A stretch of DNA of 64,000 nt from Haladaptatus litoreus (GCF_900156425.1 NZ_FTNO01000008.1:141465-205464), one strand, 5' to 3'; counted from the first letter of the stretch, positions 44,046 through 52,711 are shown. Notes: generated from the sequence alone by a model not told the origin. Program-made: numbers and translations.

Positions 44046-45364
44046 CGTTGTTGAATACCTTCGCCGTAAAGCGGAGTATCGAAGTATGTTTCAATGTCGT
44101 ACTCGCCGAGTTCGGGGTTGTCGGCGAGTGCAGTGAACGATTCGAGGAATCCGACTTTCGTAAGTTCCAGCATTCGACCAAGGCCTTTCTGACCCAAGTC
44201 GTCTGTCTGGTAGGCAACTTCATACAGCATCCCTGCAGCACTATCGCCTCCGTTCGCAATGTTCGGACAAAGCGCGTCGAGGTACGAACCCCACAGTGGG
44301 TAGTACCCATAGCGAGTGATGCTGTCGAAGATGCTGTTGCCACGATTGGCTAATGCCTCGATCACGAGCGAGTTCAGCTTGATCGAGCGCGTGCTTGTTT
44401 CGTAGTCGAGGAAGGGGTTGACGGCCTCCGTAATCGGTGTGTGGTCGTCCGGATAGAACGGTGAGCGATTGAGATAGTCCTCACCGTATGGCGCCATCAC
44501 GCTCATCAATGTTTGTTTCTGTGGCTTGTTTCCGGTACTGGAGTCCGGATAGAGGTTCCCGCCTTTATGATGATGCGTGATCGCATAGTCGGGGTTCGTC
44601 TCGTTGAACGACCGGGTCACTGCTCGGATTTCTGGTGTGAGCCGAAGTCCGCTTGCAAACAGCGTGTGACCCTGGTAGGGCATATCGAGGTACCGTTGGT
44701 CGTACCACCACTCTTCCCGGTCGTCTGTTCGAGGATTGAATTCTAACGGGGGTCGGATATTGAAGTCCCGGTTCATGTCATAGCCCGGGTCACCAGCTGG
44801 ATAGGTAGAATGGTAATATGGCTTATATCGCGACTCCCCATTCCACGCTTGGGTGTTTTGTCGTCGGCCAACCCATTCAGCATCACCGTTGCCATCATAG
44901 TCGTAGTGGTACATCGCACCGTCTGGGTTGACTCGGGGAATAATTGTGAAAGACAGATTCTCGAGGATGTGATCGACCTGCTGGGAGTTACTCATTCCAA
45001 GCGATTTGATCACTTTGAGCGCGACTTCCGTCCCGGTTGCTTCGTCGCCATGGATTTGCGTGATTAAGTGAACCTCTGTATCGCCATCGCCGACTTTCAC
45101 TTCCCAAAGTGGGTCGTTTCGTCCTGCGGAGCGGCCGATCTCGCGTAGTGAGACGCGGTCGCTTTTTTGCTCGATCTTTGTGAGCTCTTTTGTAAGCTCA
45201 GTGTTGGTATGGAACGCATTGAGGTTGATCGATTTCGGGCTGCCGAGTCTTGGCCCGCCGGGACGGTATTTTTCTCGGTCGGGATTTGCGGTTGCCGTTC
45301 CACTCATCGTCAAACCGATTGTTAGGCCACCGGTTGTCTTAACGAAATTTCTGCGGTTCATCAT
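44042..45364 (-). CDS. Tat-exported M14 zinc carboxypeptidase
   Basis: A 440-residue protein. A Tat signal (MNRRNFVKTTGGLTIGLTMS) is followed by a carboxypeptidase A-type domain with HGDE (H105, E108) as first zinc ligands, RVNPDGA and DMNRDFN around the substrate site, and ITHHHKG as a candidate third ligand. It removes C-terminal residues from peptides and would finish products of the coupled S8 protease. ATG at 45364 was chosen so that the RR motif lies at the start. Confidence 0.85.
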   Translation of the reverse strand: MMNRRNFVKTTGGLTIGLTMSGTATANPDREKYRPGGPRLGSPKSINLNAFHTNTELTKELTKIEQKSDRVSLREIGRSAGRNDPLWEVKVGDGDTEVHLITQIHGDEATGTEVALKVIKSLGMSNSQQVDHILENLSFTIIPRVNPDGAMYHYDYDGNGDAEWVGRRQNTQAWNGESRYKPYYHSTYPAGDPGYDMNRDFNIRPPLEFNPRTDDREEWWYDQRYLDMPYQGHTLFASGLRLTPEIRAVTRSFNETNPDYAITHHHKGGNLYPDSSTGNKPQKQTLMSVMAPYGEDYLNRSPFYPDDHTPITEAVNPFLDYETSTRSIKLNSLVIEALANRGNSIFDSITRYGYYPLWGSYLDALCPNIANGGDSAAGMLYEVAYQTDDLGQKGLGRMLELTKVGFLESFTALADNPELGEYDIETYFDTPLYGEGIQQR

Positions 45365-45757
45365 GGTTGAGTTATGGGTGGGAAGAGGAGAGGTGGTCTT
45401 GCACACCACTTTCTCTTCACTAAATAATTAGAAATCATAACTACTTAATTCTATGCGGATACATTTAAGCCCATATAATTAAGCCAATATATAAGAAGAG
45501 AGAATTTAGATTGTCCAATGGCTAAAGTAGTCCTCCTCAACGGTCGTAGCAACTGGATAAATTAGAGTAAGACCAACATAGACACTAATGAGGATTGTTC
45601 GACGATATCTGATTTATTATGATTCGATTACACTATACGTTTCGTGACGAGTCAAACATCTATTTGACATGCGAAAGACTATATCGTATGTCTATATCAT
45701 TATGGTGTTGCATATTTCCGTACGTTACAAAAGCGTTCAAGGATTTAGTCGTCCGTT

Positions 45758-45776
45758 GTTAGTATAATCTACTAAC
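45758..45776. promoter_or_regulatory. Palindromic 19-mer, copy d
   Basis: GTTAGTATAATCTACTAAC. With the following 120 bp it matches the block at 26309-26447 and ends at the SprT stop. The remainder of the 45365-45896 gap is AT-rich and gene-free. Confidence 0.45.
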
Positions 45777-45896
45777 CAGGGCAGCCACTTCATCCAAAAC
45801 AGGAACGATGGTAATAGCTCAAGCAGAAAGTAGTAGCCCGCGAGAATCTTCTTCATATCTACTCCTTATCGCGAGAATTACTTAAACGAGAATCGG

Positions 45897-46466
45897 TCAG
45901 TGGTCGTTGGCCTCTTCAACGCGAATTGCACCACCGCACTCACTACATCGGTACTGTTCTGGGTTTCGCACTGTCTTCGAGCGTCGATAGCGGGCACTCC
46001 GACCGCCGCAGTCCTCACAGACAAGCCACCACGTGGGCGTGATGAAGCGTTCGCAGTGTAGCGAAGTATCGAGGGCGTCCGTCCACTGGGTGAATGTTGC
46101 GCCGTGGTCCGCGTCACCGAACTCGTGATATTGCCATGCGTGAATCAGTTCGTGCCGGACGGTTTCACTGAATTGCTCCCAGCCGTGTTGTTCGTAGGCC
46201 GTCCAGGTCAGTGAAATCGTGATTGCCTCTGTTGCAGGGTCATACTTCGTGACGCCTGCCTGTCGTTGGGCTTGGTGCGAGACTTCCCAGTCGATCGCTT
46301 TGACCGGCAAGTCAGGGAAATGCTTGGTGGCGATGTCCGCCGCGTGCTGTTGTGCTCGGTCGAGGAGGCCCGTCGGTGTCTCGGGGGTATCGTCGGTCGC
46401 AGCGTTCGCGCTTTCCATGAGCGTTCGCTGGTCGGTGATATCTGAGAACGTCAATTGGCATGCCAT
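45897..46466 (-). CDS. SprT-like zinc metalloprotease
   Basis: A 189-residue SprT-like protein with intact catalytic residues (HELIH 105-109, H121 in GDADHG) and zinc ribbon (CEDC 150-153, CSEC 174-177). It is very similar in sequence to the copy at 34368-34934. The ATG at 46466 is 24 bp from the stop of the truncated SWIM gene, with the conserved spacer. No zinc-ribbon third gene follows here. Confidence 0.85.
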   Translation of the reverse strand: MACQLTFSDITDQRTLMESANAATDDTPETPTGLLDRAQQHAADIATKHFPDLPVKAIDWEVSHQAQRQAGVTKYDPATEAITISLTWTAYEQHGWEQFSETVRHELIHAWQYHEFGDADHGATFTQWTDALDTSLHCERFITPTWWLVCEDCGGRSARYRRSKTVRNPEQYRCSECGGAIRVEEANDH

Positions 46467-46490
46467 GGATAAAAACAGCTGAAGTGGTGG

Positions 46491-46691
46491 TTAGTTCGGC
46501 AGTTCTGTCCGTCCTGTTCTCACGCACGGCCAGCACGGGAAGTCACCGAGACCAGCGCAGTCACAGTCTTCCAGTTCGGCATTGTTGTCGTTCTCCGACG
46601 GGAAGGCGTCGAGCGTCCCGTCGTCGGGTGCGGTTTCGACGGCGGCCATGTGTTTGCAGAACGCGCTTCGGTGGAACAGAGGAGAATGCAC
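46491..46691 (-). pseudogene. SWIM zinc-finger gene, N-terminally truncated
   Basis: Retains only AFCKHMAAVETAPDDGTLDA and the C-terminal CDCAGLGDFPCWPC cluster. The first three ligands of the SWIM motif and everything before are replaced by unrelated sequence at about 46672. It precedes an intact SprT gene. Confidence 0.7.
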
Positions 46692-46962
46692 GAGTTCGGG
46701 TGTCGATCTCGCGCCTGATCAATCTCGTTCGGGATTACGAGACTGAAGAGAGTGTTGACGACGATTCGCCGAATCTCGTTGCAGAAGCCTCGAATGCAGG
46801 CCGTCAGCTCTTCGAGACGGTCCAGCGTTCGAAACAGAATACGGAGCTCGTCAACTTTCGTGAGAAGTGGGCCGAGAGTCAGCACGTTGAAGACACGTAT
46901 CTCGATGTCCTCGAGCACGCAATTCATCTCACAAGTTGTTGCGGAATTCTACGTGATCCAAT
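46691..46962 (+). pseudogene. Unidentified acidic coding fragment
   Basis: A plus-strand frame reads ISRLINLVRDYETEESVDDD, NLVAEASNAGRQLFETVQRS and VEDTYLDVLEHAIHLTSC without a start codon. Its acidic helical composition looks like real haloarchaeal coding sequence. It begins where the SWIM relic ends. No family is recognised. Confidence 0.3.
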
Positions 46963-46989
46963 CCGATCCCGAGTCAGTTGCCGCGAATC

Positions 46990-48375
46990 TCAGACACGGT
47001 CAATTGGAAGCCGGAGCCGATATCCGCGCCAATATACCTCTACTAAACTCCATATCAGGGCAATGAGGATCCCAATGAAGAGCGTGATAACCTCAAGCAC
47101 GCTGAACCAACCGGGCATAACGTAGAGCGCAGCGTTCAACACTTTCGCCGGAAGAGCATCTTCGACGGCAGTCAACATCTTCGTCGACAGGGTAGCAGAG
47201 CTACCGTCGTCGGTCGTCGCCGTGGTCTTATCCTTCATTGCGCCATCGAGATTCGCCCTTCCGGTAAGGCGAGCGCTCTGTGCACTCGAACCGCCCGCGC
47301 TCTCATCACCCGTCCCAAGACGTTCGGCATCGTATGGGAAGTTCAACTGGGCGTTCCATATTATCTCACCGTTCTTGTTTACTTCGATCACCCGATTACC
47401 GTGCGTGTCAGTGATAAGTGTGTGGCCATTTGGCAGGCGATCGGCGTCACGAGTCCACTGCATCCGGTTGTCCTTCCACACCCAACTCTGTTTCCAAGTA
47501 CCATTGACGCGTTGGTATTCGACGGCGCGATCGTTGTGCGAATCAGCGACGATGACGGCGGGGCCTCCTTGTGATTTCGGGATGTAGTCGGGATTATGCT
47601 GGCCGAACAGAATGGTATGATTGTCCTCTTCGCCGAGCGTCCAGCTCTCGTTCACTCCAGATGTTCGATTGATGAATACAACCTCGTCCTGATTACGAAT
47701 GCTGGCCATGATCCGGCCGTCCGGCAGTACCTCTACGTCGTTGACGTGCGTGAAGTCGTTCGGGAAGGGTCCACCACTTTCGTAGGAGTAGTGGGCGAGA
47801 GCTTGCCATTGCCAGGTGATGATCTCGCTAGACGTATTGACAATAAACACCCGGTCGCGCTCGATATCAGCAACGGCGAAATGAGTATCATTGACGCGGT
47901 CAATGTCGTGCCAGCGGTTTGTATACGGTATCTGAAATCCACCATACGTCGGGACAACGCGGCTGTACAACCGGTCAACCTCATCCGTGGACATATTCAG
48001 ACGCTCGATGACTATCCGACGGCAACGTGTCTTGTCGTCGCACTGTTTTTTCGGAATGTCTTCGACACCGACATAGGTAACAGTGAATTTCCCGTCGGGT
48101 GAAGGATCAACATCGGAATAATAGTCCAGCGTGGCGTTGTAATAAACTACTTCTTTATTAGGCCCCAGTGCGACAAGCTTCGACCCAACGGTCGGACTCT
48201 TATGATCGGTAACGACTGTAATCTCATCAGCCGGTACATTTGTGATTCCATGTGGTCCATTTGTTGTTCCAGGATCAGCGACGGATACCTGTTGTGTATA
48301 TCCCGAAGCGAGCACGGAGATACAGATCATCAGTAGAATCGCAAACATAACGCGAGACCGTTGTCGGGAAATCAT
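46990..48375 (-). CDS. Arylsulfotransferase (ASST)-family membrane protein
   Basis: A 461-residue protein. An N-terminal helix (FAILLMICISVLASGY) anchors or exports it; a beta-propeller of ASST type follows with ladders such as WHDIDRVNDTHFAVADI, FTHVNDVEVLPDGRIMAS and RDADRLPNGHTLITDTHGN. A second helix near the C-terminus (VLEVITLFIGILIALIWSLV) ends in a basic tail. In bacteria ASST moves sulfate between phenolic esters; haloarchaeal homologues are uncharacterised and the propeller histidines seen here (WHDI, FTHV, DTHG) may be catalytic. Many N-x-S/T sites suggest it faces outside. Confidence 0.8.
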   Translation of the reverse strand: MISRQRSRVMFAILLMICISVLASGYTQQVSVADPGTTNGPHGITNVPADEITVVTDHKSPTVGSKLVALGPNKEVVYYNATLDYYSDVDPSPDGKFTVTYVGVEDIPKKQCDDKTRCRRIVIERLNMSTDEVDRLYSRVVPTYGGFQIPYTNRWHDIDRVNDTHFAVADIERDRVFIVNTSSEIITWQWQALAHYSYESGGPFPNDFTHVNDVEVLPDGRIMASIRNQDEVVFINRTSGVNESWTLGEEDNHTILFGQHNPDYIPKSQGGPAVIVADSHNDRAVEYQRVNGTWKQSWVWKDNRMQWTRDADRLPNGHTLITDTHGNRVIEVNKNGEIIWNAQLNFPYDAERLGTGDESAGGSSAQSARLTGRANLDGAMKDKTTATTDDGSSATLSTKMLTAVEDALPAKVLNAALYVMPGWFSVLEVITLFIGILIALIWSLVEVYWRGYRLRLPIDRV

Positions 48376-48494
48376 CTACTGGATATTTCTATTCGTTTAA
48401 TATAAAGCAATTCTAGAGATACTGATCTTAGCGAGTGATAACACCTTATTTATAAATTGTTGCCAATATAATCGCTTATACTAATTTGTAGAAA

Positions 48495-48815
48495 ATGGAG
48501 CGTCTCTACATCATGATGGTGCATACACTCAACTATGTTCTAGAATTGAATCGCGATTCGTTTTCCAGATTGAGACGATGGTTCAATCTCGTGCTGGCAC
48601 TGAGCGTGCGAAGGGTAACGCATATCGCGGATATGCGGGCGACAGACGGTAATCAGTGGGAAATTCGAGAGTTGACTGAAGAAGTCCTCGAGGAACCGAG
48701 CGAATGGTGTCCAATCACGTTTGCGTACTATGGGGAAGAGATGAGGGTCGGGAGAATTGATTGGCACTATAATGACCCAGTTGTGGTGAATCCAGATCCT
48801 GCGCACTTTCCATGA
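48495..48815 (+). CDS. Hypothetical protein, truncated by a SprT relic
   Basis: A 106-residue frame from ATG 48495 with a hydrophobic-basic N-terminal half (RWFNLVLALSVRRVTHI) and an acidic C-terminal half (ELTEEVLEEPSEWCPITFAY, VGRIDWHYNDPVVVNPDP). Its stop codon TGA falls at the edge of a SprT relic on the other strand, so the true C-terminus may be lost. The family is not recognised. Confidence 0.4.
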   Translation: MERLYIMMVHTLNYVLELNRDSFSRLRRWFNLVLALSVRRVTHIADMRATDGNQWEIRELTEEVLEEPSEWCPITFAYYGEEMRVGRIDWHYNDPVVVNPDPAHFP

Positions 48816-49281
48816 GCGTTCGCTGGTCGGTAGTGTCCGAGAACGCCACTTGGCGTACCACGGGTAAAAAGAGCTGAAGCGATGGTTCGTTCGGCAGTTC
48901 TTTTCGTCCCGTCCGCACGCATGGCCAGCACGGGAAGTCACCGAGGCCCTCACAGTCGCAGTCTTCCGGTTCAGCATCGTCTTCGTCATTTTCCTCCGAA
49001 GGGAAGGCGTCGAGCGTCCCGTCGTCGGGTGCGGTTTCGACGGCGGCCATGTGTTTGCAGAACGCATCACGGTGAACGTGATGCGGGCAGGTGCAGGCCA
49101 TCAGTTCCTCGGTCACGTCGTCGATGGAGACAGTGTACTGGTGCTCTGCGGGATTCTCGTAGCTCTCGTTGGTGACTTCAACGAGTCCGGGGGCATCGAC
49201 GTCGAAGGAAAATTGTTCGGCCTGTGCGCGGTTCTGTGCCGTCTCGTCAGCTTCAAGTTCACTAGGCGTTTTCGTTGACAT
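48715..49281 (-). CDS. SWIM zinc-finger protein read through into a SprT relic
   Basis: A 188-residue frame. Residues 1-130 are the best-preserved SWIM protein in the window: an ATG start, ELEADETAQNRAQAEQFSFD, the motif CTCPHHVHRDAFCKH and the CDCEGLGDFPCWPC cluster. The usual TAA after KELPN is changed to a GAA codon, so translation continues across the spacer into VRQVAFSDTTDQRTLMES, the first SprT residues, and then random sequence. It thus joins SWIM to a broken SprT N-terminus. The ancestral gene would have ended near 48889. Confidence 0.75.
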   Translation of the reverse strand: MSTKTPSELEADETAQNRAQAEQFSFDVDAPGLVEVTNESYENPAEHQYTVSIDDVTEELMACTCPHHVHRDAFCKHMAAVETAPDDGTLDAFPSEENDEDDAEPEDCDCEGLGDFPCWPCVRTGRKELPNEPSLQLFLPVVRQVAFSDTTDQRTLMESAQDLDSPQLGHYSANQFSRPSSLPHSTQT

Positions 49282-49335
49282 GGTCTTCTAGCCGTGGTAT
49301 TTGGAAGACCGGTGCCGGGTGTTCTAGCACCCGGC
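49282..49335 (-). promoter_or_regulatory. Two hairpins in the leader of the SWIM gene
   Basis: GGTCTTC and GAAGACC (49282-49288, 49304-49310) and GCCGGGTG and CACCCGGC (49314-49321, 49328-49335) form two consecutive perfect stems directly upstream of the ATG at 49281. They would be in the 5' leader of the SWIM mRNA, or part of a bidirectional terminator. Confidence 0.45.
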
Positions 49336-49373
49336 GCGTTTCTACACACGCCCGAGGGCACCGTTCTTCCTAC

Positions 49374-49435
49374 CATATCCTATGTGGGAGTCGGTATTAA
49401 AGATTTCGGTATCCTACGTAGGAGTTGGTATTAAG
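49374..49435 (+). promoter_or_regulatory. Tandem palindromic operator-like repeats before the wHTH/Doc locus
   Basis: Two 34-bp-spaced copies of TATCCTAYGTRGGAGTYGGT, each containing a palindrome: TCCTATGTGGGA (49378-49389, imperfect) and TCCTACGTAGGA (49412-49423, perfect). Each is followed by GTATTAA, which may be TATA elements. They lie 37-82 bp before the winged-helix start and suit autoregulation. Confidence 0.5.
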
Positions 49436-49459
49436 TGGGTGGCTGCAGTACTATGCGCT

Positions 49460-49708
49460 ATGACTGAAAACGAGAGTGAGCGCGACGAGCAGGGACGATT
49501 TGCGGAGCAAACGAGTGATGACGATATTCTTCGAGTGATTCATGAATCAGAGTTTCCGGCGGTGACCGCACGGTGGGTCGCGGATACGGTGGAGATGGAG
49601 CGGCGACCGGTGCATCAGCGACTCGAGGAGCTACATGAGCGAGGTGAGTTAGAACGTGGAAAATTGAGTCCGCGGGTGGTTATCTGGTGGATCTCCGAGG
49701 AACAGTAA
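49460..49708 (+). CDS. Winged-helix protein upstream of Doc-type toxin
   Basis: An 82-residue protein: acidic N-terminus, then a winged helix (DDDILRVIHESEFPAVTARW, TVEMERRPVHQRLEELHERG, LSPRVVIWWIS). It lies 65 bp before the Doc-like gene in the same direction and probably represses the locus through the palindromes upstream. A broken paralogue lies at 51713-51928. The ATG at 49460 gives a normal N-terminus. Confidence 0.7.
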   Translation: MTENESERDEQGRFAEQTSDDDILRVIHESEFPAVTARWVADTVEMERRPVHQRLEELHERGELERGKLSPRVVIWWISEEQ

Positions 49709-49773
49709 AATGGATAGCCCTGTTCACGAAAAGTCCACTAACCAAAGCTCCGCCACTAAACACAGGGTGACAG

Positions 49774-50178
49774 ATGACTGATTTGGACTATCCGGACGCA
49801 GAAACCATCCATACGCTTCATGCTGATATCGTTGTAAGCGATGCCGATACAGAACCGGGTGTTCATTCGTCGGCCGACGTCGAATCTGCGCTTGAATACA
49901 TTCGAGGACGCGGGTTCTTCGGACAAGGACCGGAAACAATCCACGAAAAGGCAGCCCATTTGATGCGGCTTTTGGTCGCAAATCACCCATACGTGGATGG
50001 GAACAAGCGAACAGCACTCAACACAGTAGAACTGTTCTATCTACTGAACGGCTACCACTTTGCGTACGAAGATGAGTCGATTCGGACTATCCTCAAGGAA
50101 TTCGCGATCCAAGAGCAAGCCGTGAATATCGAACACGTGATCGAGTATTGCCGAACACATGCAGTTCCCGAAGACTAA
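49774..50178 (+). CDS. Doc-type (Fic-fold) toxin
   Basis: A 134-residue Fic-domain protein of the death-on-curing type. The active-site motif HPYVDGNKRTA (residues 71-81) matches HxFx[D/N][A/G]NKR of Doc kinases, which phosphorylate elongation factor Tu, rather than the HPFxxGNGR of AMPylating Fic proteins. Helices before (HEKAAHLMRLLVANH) and after (LNTVELFYLLNGYHF) fit the fold. A small acidic/basic protein gene follows by 5 bp and is a likely antitoxin. Confidence 0.85.
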   Translation: MTDLDYPDAETIHTLHADIVVSDADTEPGVHSSADVESALEYIRGRGFFGQGPETIHEKAAHLMRLLVANHPYVDGNKRTALNTVELFYLLNGYHFAYEDESIRTILKEFAIQEQAVNIEHVIEYCRTHAVPED

Positions 50179-50183
50179 ATACC

Positions 50184-50372
50184 ATGACGGACATATTTAC
50201 TGCTAAGATGAGCTCGTACAGCACGACCGACTTCGAGGCCGAACGTGCCAGTCTCCGGAAGCAACTGCAAGCAGCGGAGACCGCAGCAGAGCGGCGCGAA
50301 GTGATGCGTGCGATGGCAGCACTTGAGCGGAAAGAGCATGCCGAGACGTACGAGAAGCTTGCAAACGAGTAG
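50184..50372 (+). CDS. Small helical protein after Doc, putative antitoxin
   Basis: A 62-residue protein, almost wholly one charged helix (DFEAERASLRKQLQAAETAA, RREVMRAMAALERKEHAETY). It begins five bases after the Doc stop, so the genes are co-transcribed. Position and charge suggest an antitoxin or part of it; the canonical Phd DNA-binding fold is not seen, and the winged-helix gene upstream may supply DNA binding. Confidence 0.55.
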   Translation: MTDIFTAKMSSYSTTDFEAERASLRKQLQAAETAAERREVMRAMAALERKEHAETYEKLANE

Positions 50373-50681
50373 AACCAACCAGAGGTAACCTCGATATTTA
50401 TTGTATACGTTTTACTGGAAAATTCTCCCGTTGACTAGCGAAGTCTCTATCTATGATCGTTTGCCTTACTGTCTTATTTTCGAACAGTAGCACAAAACAT
50501 TTACCGAACCCCACGAAGCCACTGGGTGTGGCGCGGTTGCCTCTGACACCCTGAATCGGTCTTGCGTGGGTCTGGTGCCATCACTCCCGATCCACACGCC
50601 CTTTCCCTCGCCACCCCTCCTTCCTGCTCACACGCGTGCCATAGCGTAACCTCCGAGCAGGAATATATATTTGGTCCAGTC

Positions 50682-50783
50682 ATGTCTCTGCTACCTAATT
50701 CGACACCTGAGATCAATACTGAGCAAGCTAGCGATGTCCTAATTCTTAGTATCGAAGTCAGTGATAGTGAGAGTCACGGTTGA
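50682..50783 (+). CDS. Possible acidic microprotein (33 aa)
   Basis: ATG at 50682 opens a 33-residue acidic frame (EINTEQASDVLILSIEVSDS) with a strong AT-rich TATATAT element 13-20 bp before it. No homology is recognised and the frame may be chance. The rest of 50373-50856 holds no other candidate. Confidence 0.25.
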   Translation: MSLLPNSTPEINTEQASDVLILSIEVSDSESHG

Positions 50784-50856
50784 GCCTCCAGGGTGAGCGA
50801 AGCGGATCAATATTGGTTGATTATCCAGAGGGTGGACCGGTGAGCCCCCGGCAGTC

Positions 50857-51225
50857 CTATTTTATTTCGTTATCGATGGTGGGGAGAGGCTGAAGCACAC
50901 CATACCAAAGTCGGTATACAATGCCACCAGCGAGCATGCCGATTGAGAAACTATACTTGACGGACTCATTTTCTGGAAGGATGAATTGCTGAATAGCTGA
51001 CCACCCCATCGTCGCGATTCCCCGTCGTCGAGTAGAACTCTTGAGCGAATGCCAATCACGATCGTACGCCCACTGATACGGGATCATACTAACAACGCCA
51101 GCAATCATCCAGCGACGAGAGAGGGGTTCAGACTCATCGGAGCGTCTCCGAAACAACAAGATTGCTAGAAGGCTAGCGACACTTCCGAGAAGCTCCATTC
51201 GAGCTCGAGTTTGCTCTGTAATCAT
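50857..51225 (-). CDS. Membrane protein of unknown function
   Basis: A 122-residue protein with hydrophobic segments LLGSVASLLAILLF, WMIAGVVSMIPYQWAY and FSIGMLAGGIVYRLWYG, and several Trp and Arg residues between. ATG at 51225 is used; a GTG at 51249 would add eight residues. No family is recognised. The gap 51226-51470 shows nothing. Confidence 0.5.
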   Translation of the reverse strand: MITEQTRARMELLGSVASLLAILLFRRRSDESEPLSRRWMIAGVVSMIPYQWAYDRDWHSLKSSTRRRGIATMGWSAIQQFILPENESVKYSFSIGMLAGGIVYRLWYGVLQPLPTIDNEIK

Positions 51226-51470
51226 ACTGTGCTCCGTATGAGAGTACACGACATCAAATAGTTATTATTGCGGACGAACTTGGATGATCACGACGGTTGG
51301 CGTATAACATTCTCACTTGACTGCATGAGAGCGACGAAATTCGAAAGAAGAAGCCCGAAGCTCGTCGTGTGATCTGGATTCGACCGGAATAGCGGTCTGT
51401 CAGTAGGGAAATGAGTGCTGTGTAGCGACGTACAAAAAACAGGGTGATGTTACACTAAGCTAATGAGTAG

Positions 51471-51638
51471 CTACAAATCGCGCGGTTGCACGGTTTTACG
51501 ATCGTTTTCTTCGGCTCGGCGAGAAGCGTCTTCAAGGACTGAAGCAACTTCCTCATCGAGTGCATCGTAGAAATCACTCGCCACATTGTGTCCTTCAAGC
51601 TGTTCTTTTACTGCCGCTTTGACAATCAAATCAGTCAT
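51471..51638 (-). CDS. DUF1931-type histone-fold protein
   Basis: A 55-residue protein (LIVKAAVKEQLEGHNVASDF, YDALDEEVASVLEDASRRAE, RKTVQPRDL). This matches the archaeal DUF1931 family, whose members are very short histone-fold proteins with a terminal VQPRDL. It probably dimerises and binds DNA. Length and all conserved positions look normal. The ATG at 51638 is used; the frame is open upstream without similarity. Confidence 0.8.
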   Translation of the reverse strand: MTDLIVKAAVKEQLEGHNVASDFYDALDEEVASVLEDASRRAEENDRKTVQPRDL

Positions 51639-51712
51639 ACAAGCGCCCAGACGGTATAATACTACAAAAGAGCAGTGGCAAAAAGGTTGGAAAGGACACT
51701 GATTCGAATCAC

Positions 51713-51928
51713 TAATGACGATATTGTTCAGTGGTTCGGGCGTCCAAGTTTCCAGCACCCACTGAGCGGTCACTTGCAAATACAGTTGCAATGGAACGAC
51801 GGCCAGTGCAGCAGCGGCTCGAGGAGCTTCACGAGCGAAGTGAACTGGACTGTCCAAGACTGAACAGCACAGTAGACATGATCAGGTTAGAGCCCGGTGG
51901 ACTGTCCTCTGCGTACGAGGGATTGTGA
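51713..51928 (+). pseudogene. Relic of the winged-helix gene at 49460
   Basis: A plus-strand frame reads SKFPAPTERSLANTVAMERR, then PVQQRLEELHERSELDCPRL, matching residues about 32-72 of the intact winged-helix protein. The N-terminal part is in another frame and the C-terminal wing is lost. No toxin follows. Confidence 0.6.
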
Positions 51929-52080
51929 ATAGTGAGGGCGATGGGTTGGTGGTAGGCGTGGGCGGATGCGGTTATCGGGCAGGCGTGGGTGTTCGGCTTA
52001 GTGAAATTTGTCAAAAAGCGTGCGATATGCTACCGAATACCCCCTAAAAACTATTAGCACACCTTGCTTGAGCAGAGCAT

Positions 52081-52344
52081 ATGGAAGATACGTCATCATC
52101 GCAGCCAGAGCTATCGATACGAAAGACACGTCCGGACACGGAGTCGGTCACTGCTGCCGTGGTGACAGCAGTAACTGAAGCGAATGGCACGAAGCCTGCG
52201 ACGCCCCTCTATGAGGTGATTGATCCTGACGCCCTCGAAGACCTCTATCAGCATGGCTCACCAGAAGTGAGCTTTGAGTATATTGGATATCACATTACGA
52301 TTCATTCTGATCGCACGGTTTCCGTTGCTGCCGTCGATTCGTAG
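52081..52344 (+). CDS. HalOD1 output-domain protein
   Basis: An 87-residue HalOD1 protein: SVTAAVVTAVTEANGTKPAT, PLYEVIDPDALEDLYQHGSP, VSFEYIGYHITIHSDRTVSV. It is closely similar to the protein at 4929-5183. It is convergent with the DUF7344-type gene, with four bases between stops. No promoter element is obvious beyond an AT-rich stretch about 40 bp upstream. Confidence 0.75.
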   Translation: MEDTSSSQPELSIRKTRPDTESVTAAVVTAVTEANGTKPATPLYEVIDPDALEDLYQHGSPEVSFEYIGYHITIHSDRTVSVAAVDS

Positions 52345-52348
52345 AGTA

Positions 52349-52711
52349 CTACGAGTTGGATTCGCTCACATCCGATTCAGTGCCACCGTCACCGAGGCAC
52401 TGTCCCGCCTGCAACAGTGCTTCGAGACGAGGATGTTCCATGTATGAAATGATCTGCAGTGAGGAATTGTACTTGATCACGCCATAATCGGCGAGTTTGG
52501 GAAGATGGAGATGATGGAGTCGACTCTTCACCCGCTCACGATTAGTGCTAGTGCGTCTATTGAGATGCTCGACGAGTGTGTTGAGTGGCACTGGTTGATC
52601 GGCAGTCTCAATGAGATAGGTAAGAATGTAGCGCCTTTGTGTATCTGACAGGAGCTTGAATATCTGGTCAAGCGAGCATCGTTCGTCTGTGTCGTTTGGA
52701 GAAGTGTCCAT
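52349..52711 (-). CDS. DUF7344-type winged-helix protein
   Basis: A 120-residue winged-helix protein: LDQIFKLLSDTQRRYILTYL helix 1, VKSRLHHLHLPKLADYGVIK with the HLPKL signature, and a tail ending in acidic Ser-rich residues. It lies about 100 bp from the bacterio-opsin-activator-type gene on the same strand. In many haloarchaea these two families are found together, suggesting joint regulation. Confidence 0.75.
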   Translation of the reverse strand: MDTSPNDTDERCSLDQIFKLLSDTQRRYILTYLIETADQPVPLNTLVEHLNRRTSTNRERVKSRLHHLHLPKLADYGVIKYNSSLQIISYMEHPRLEALLQAGQCLGDGGTESDVSESNS

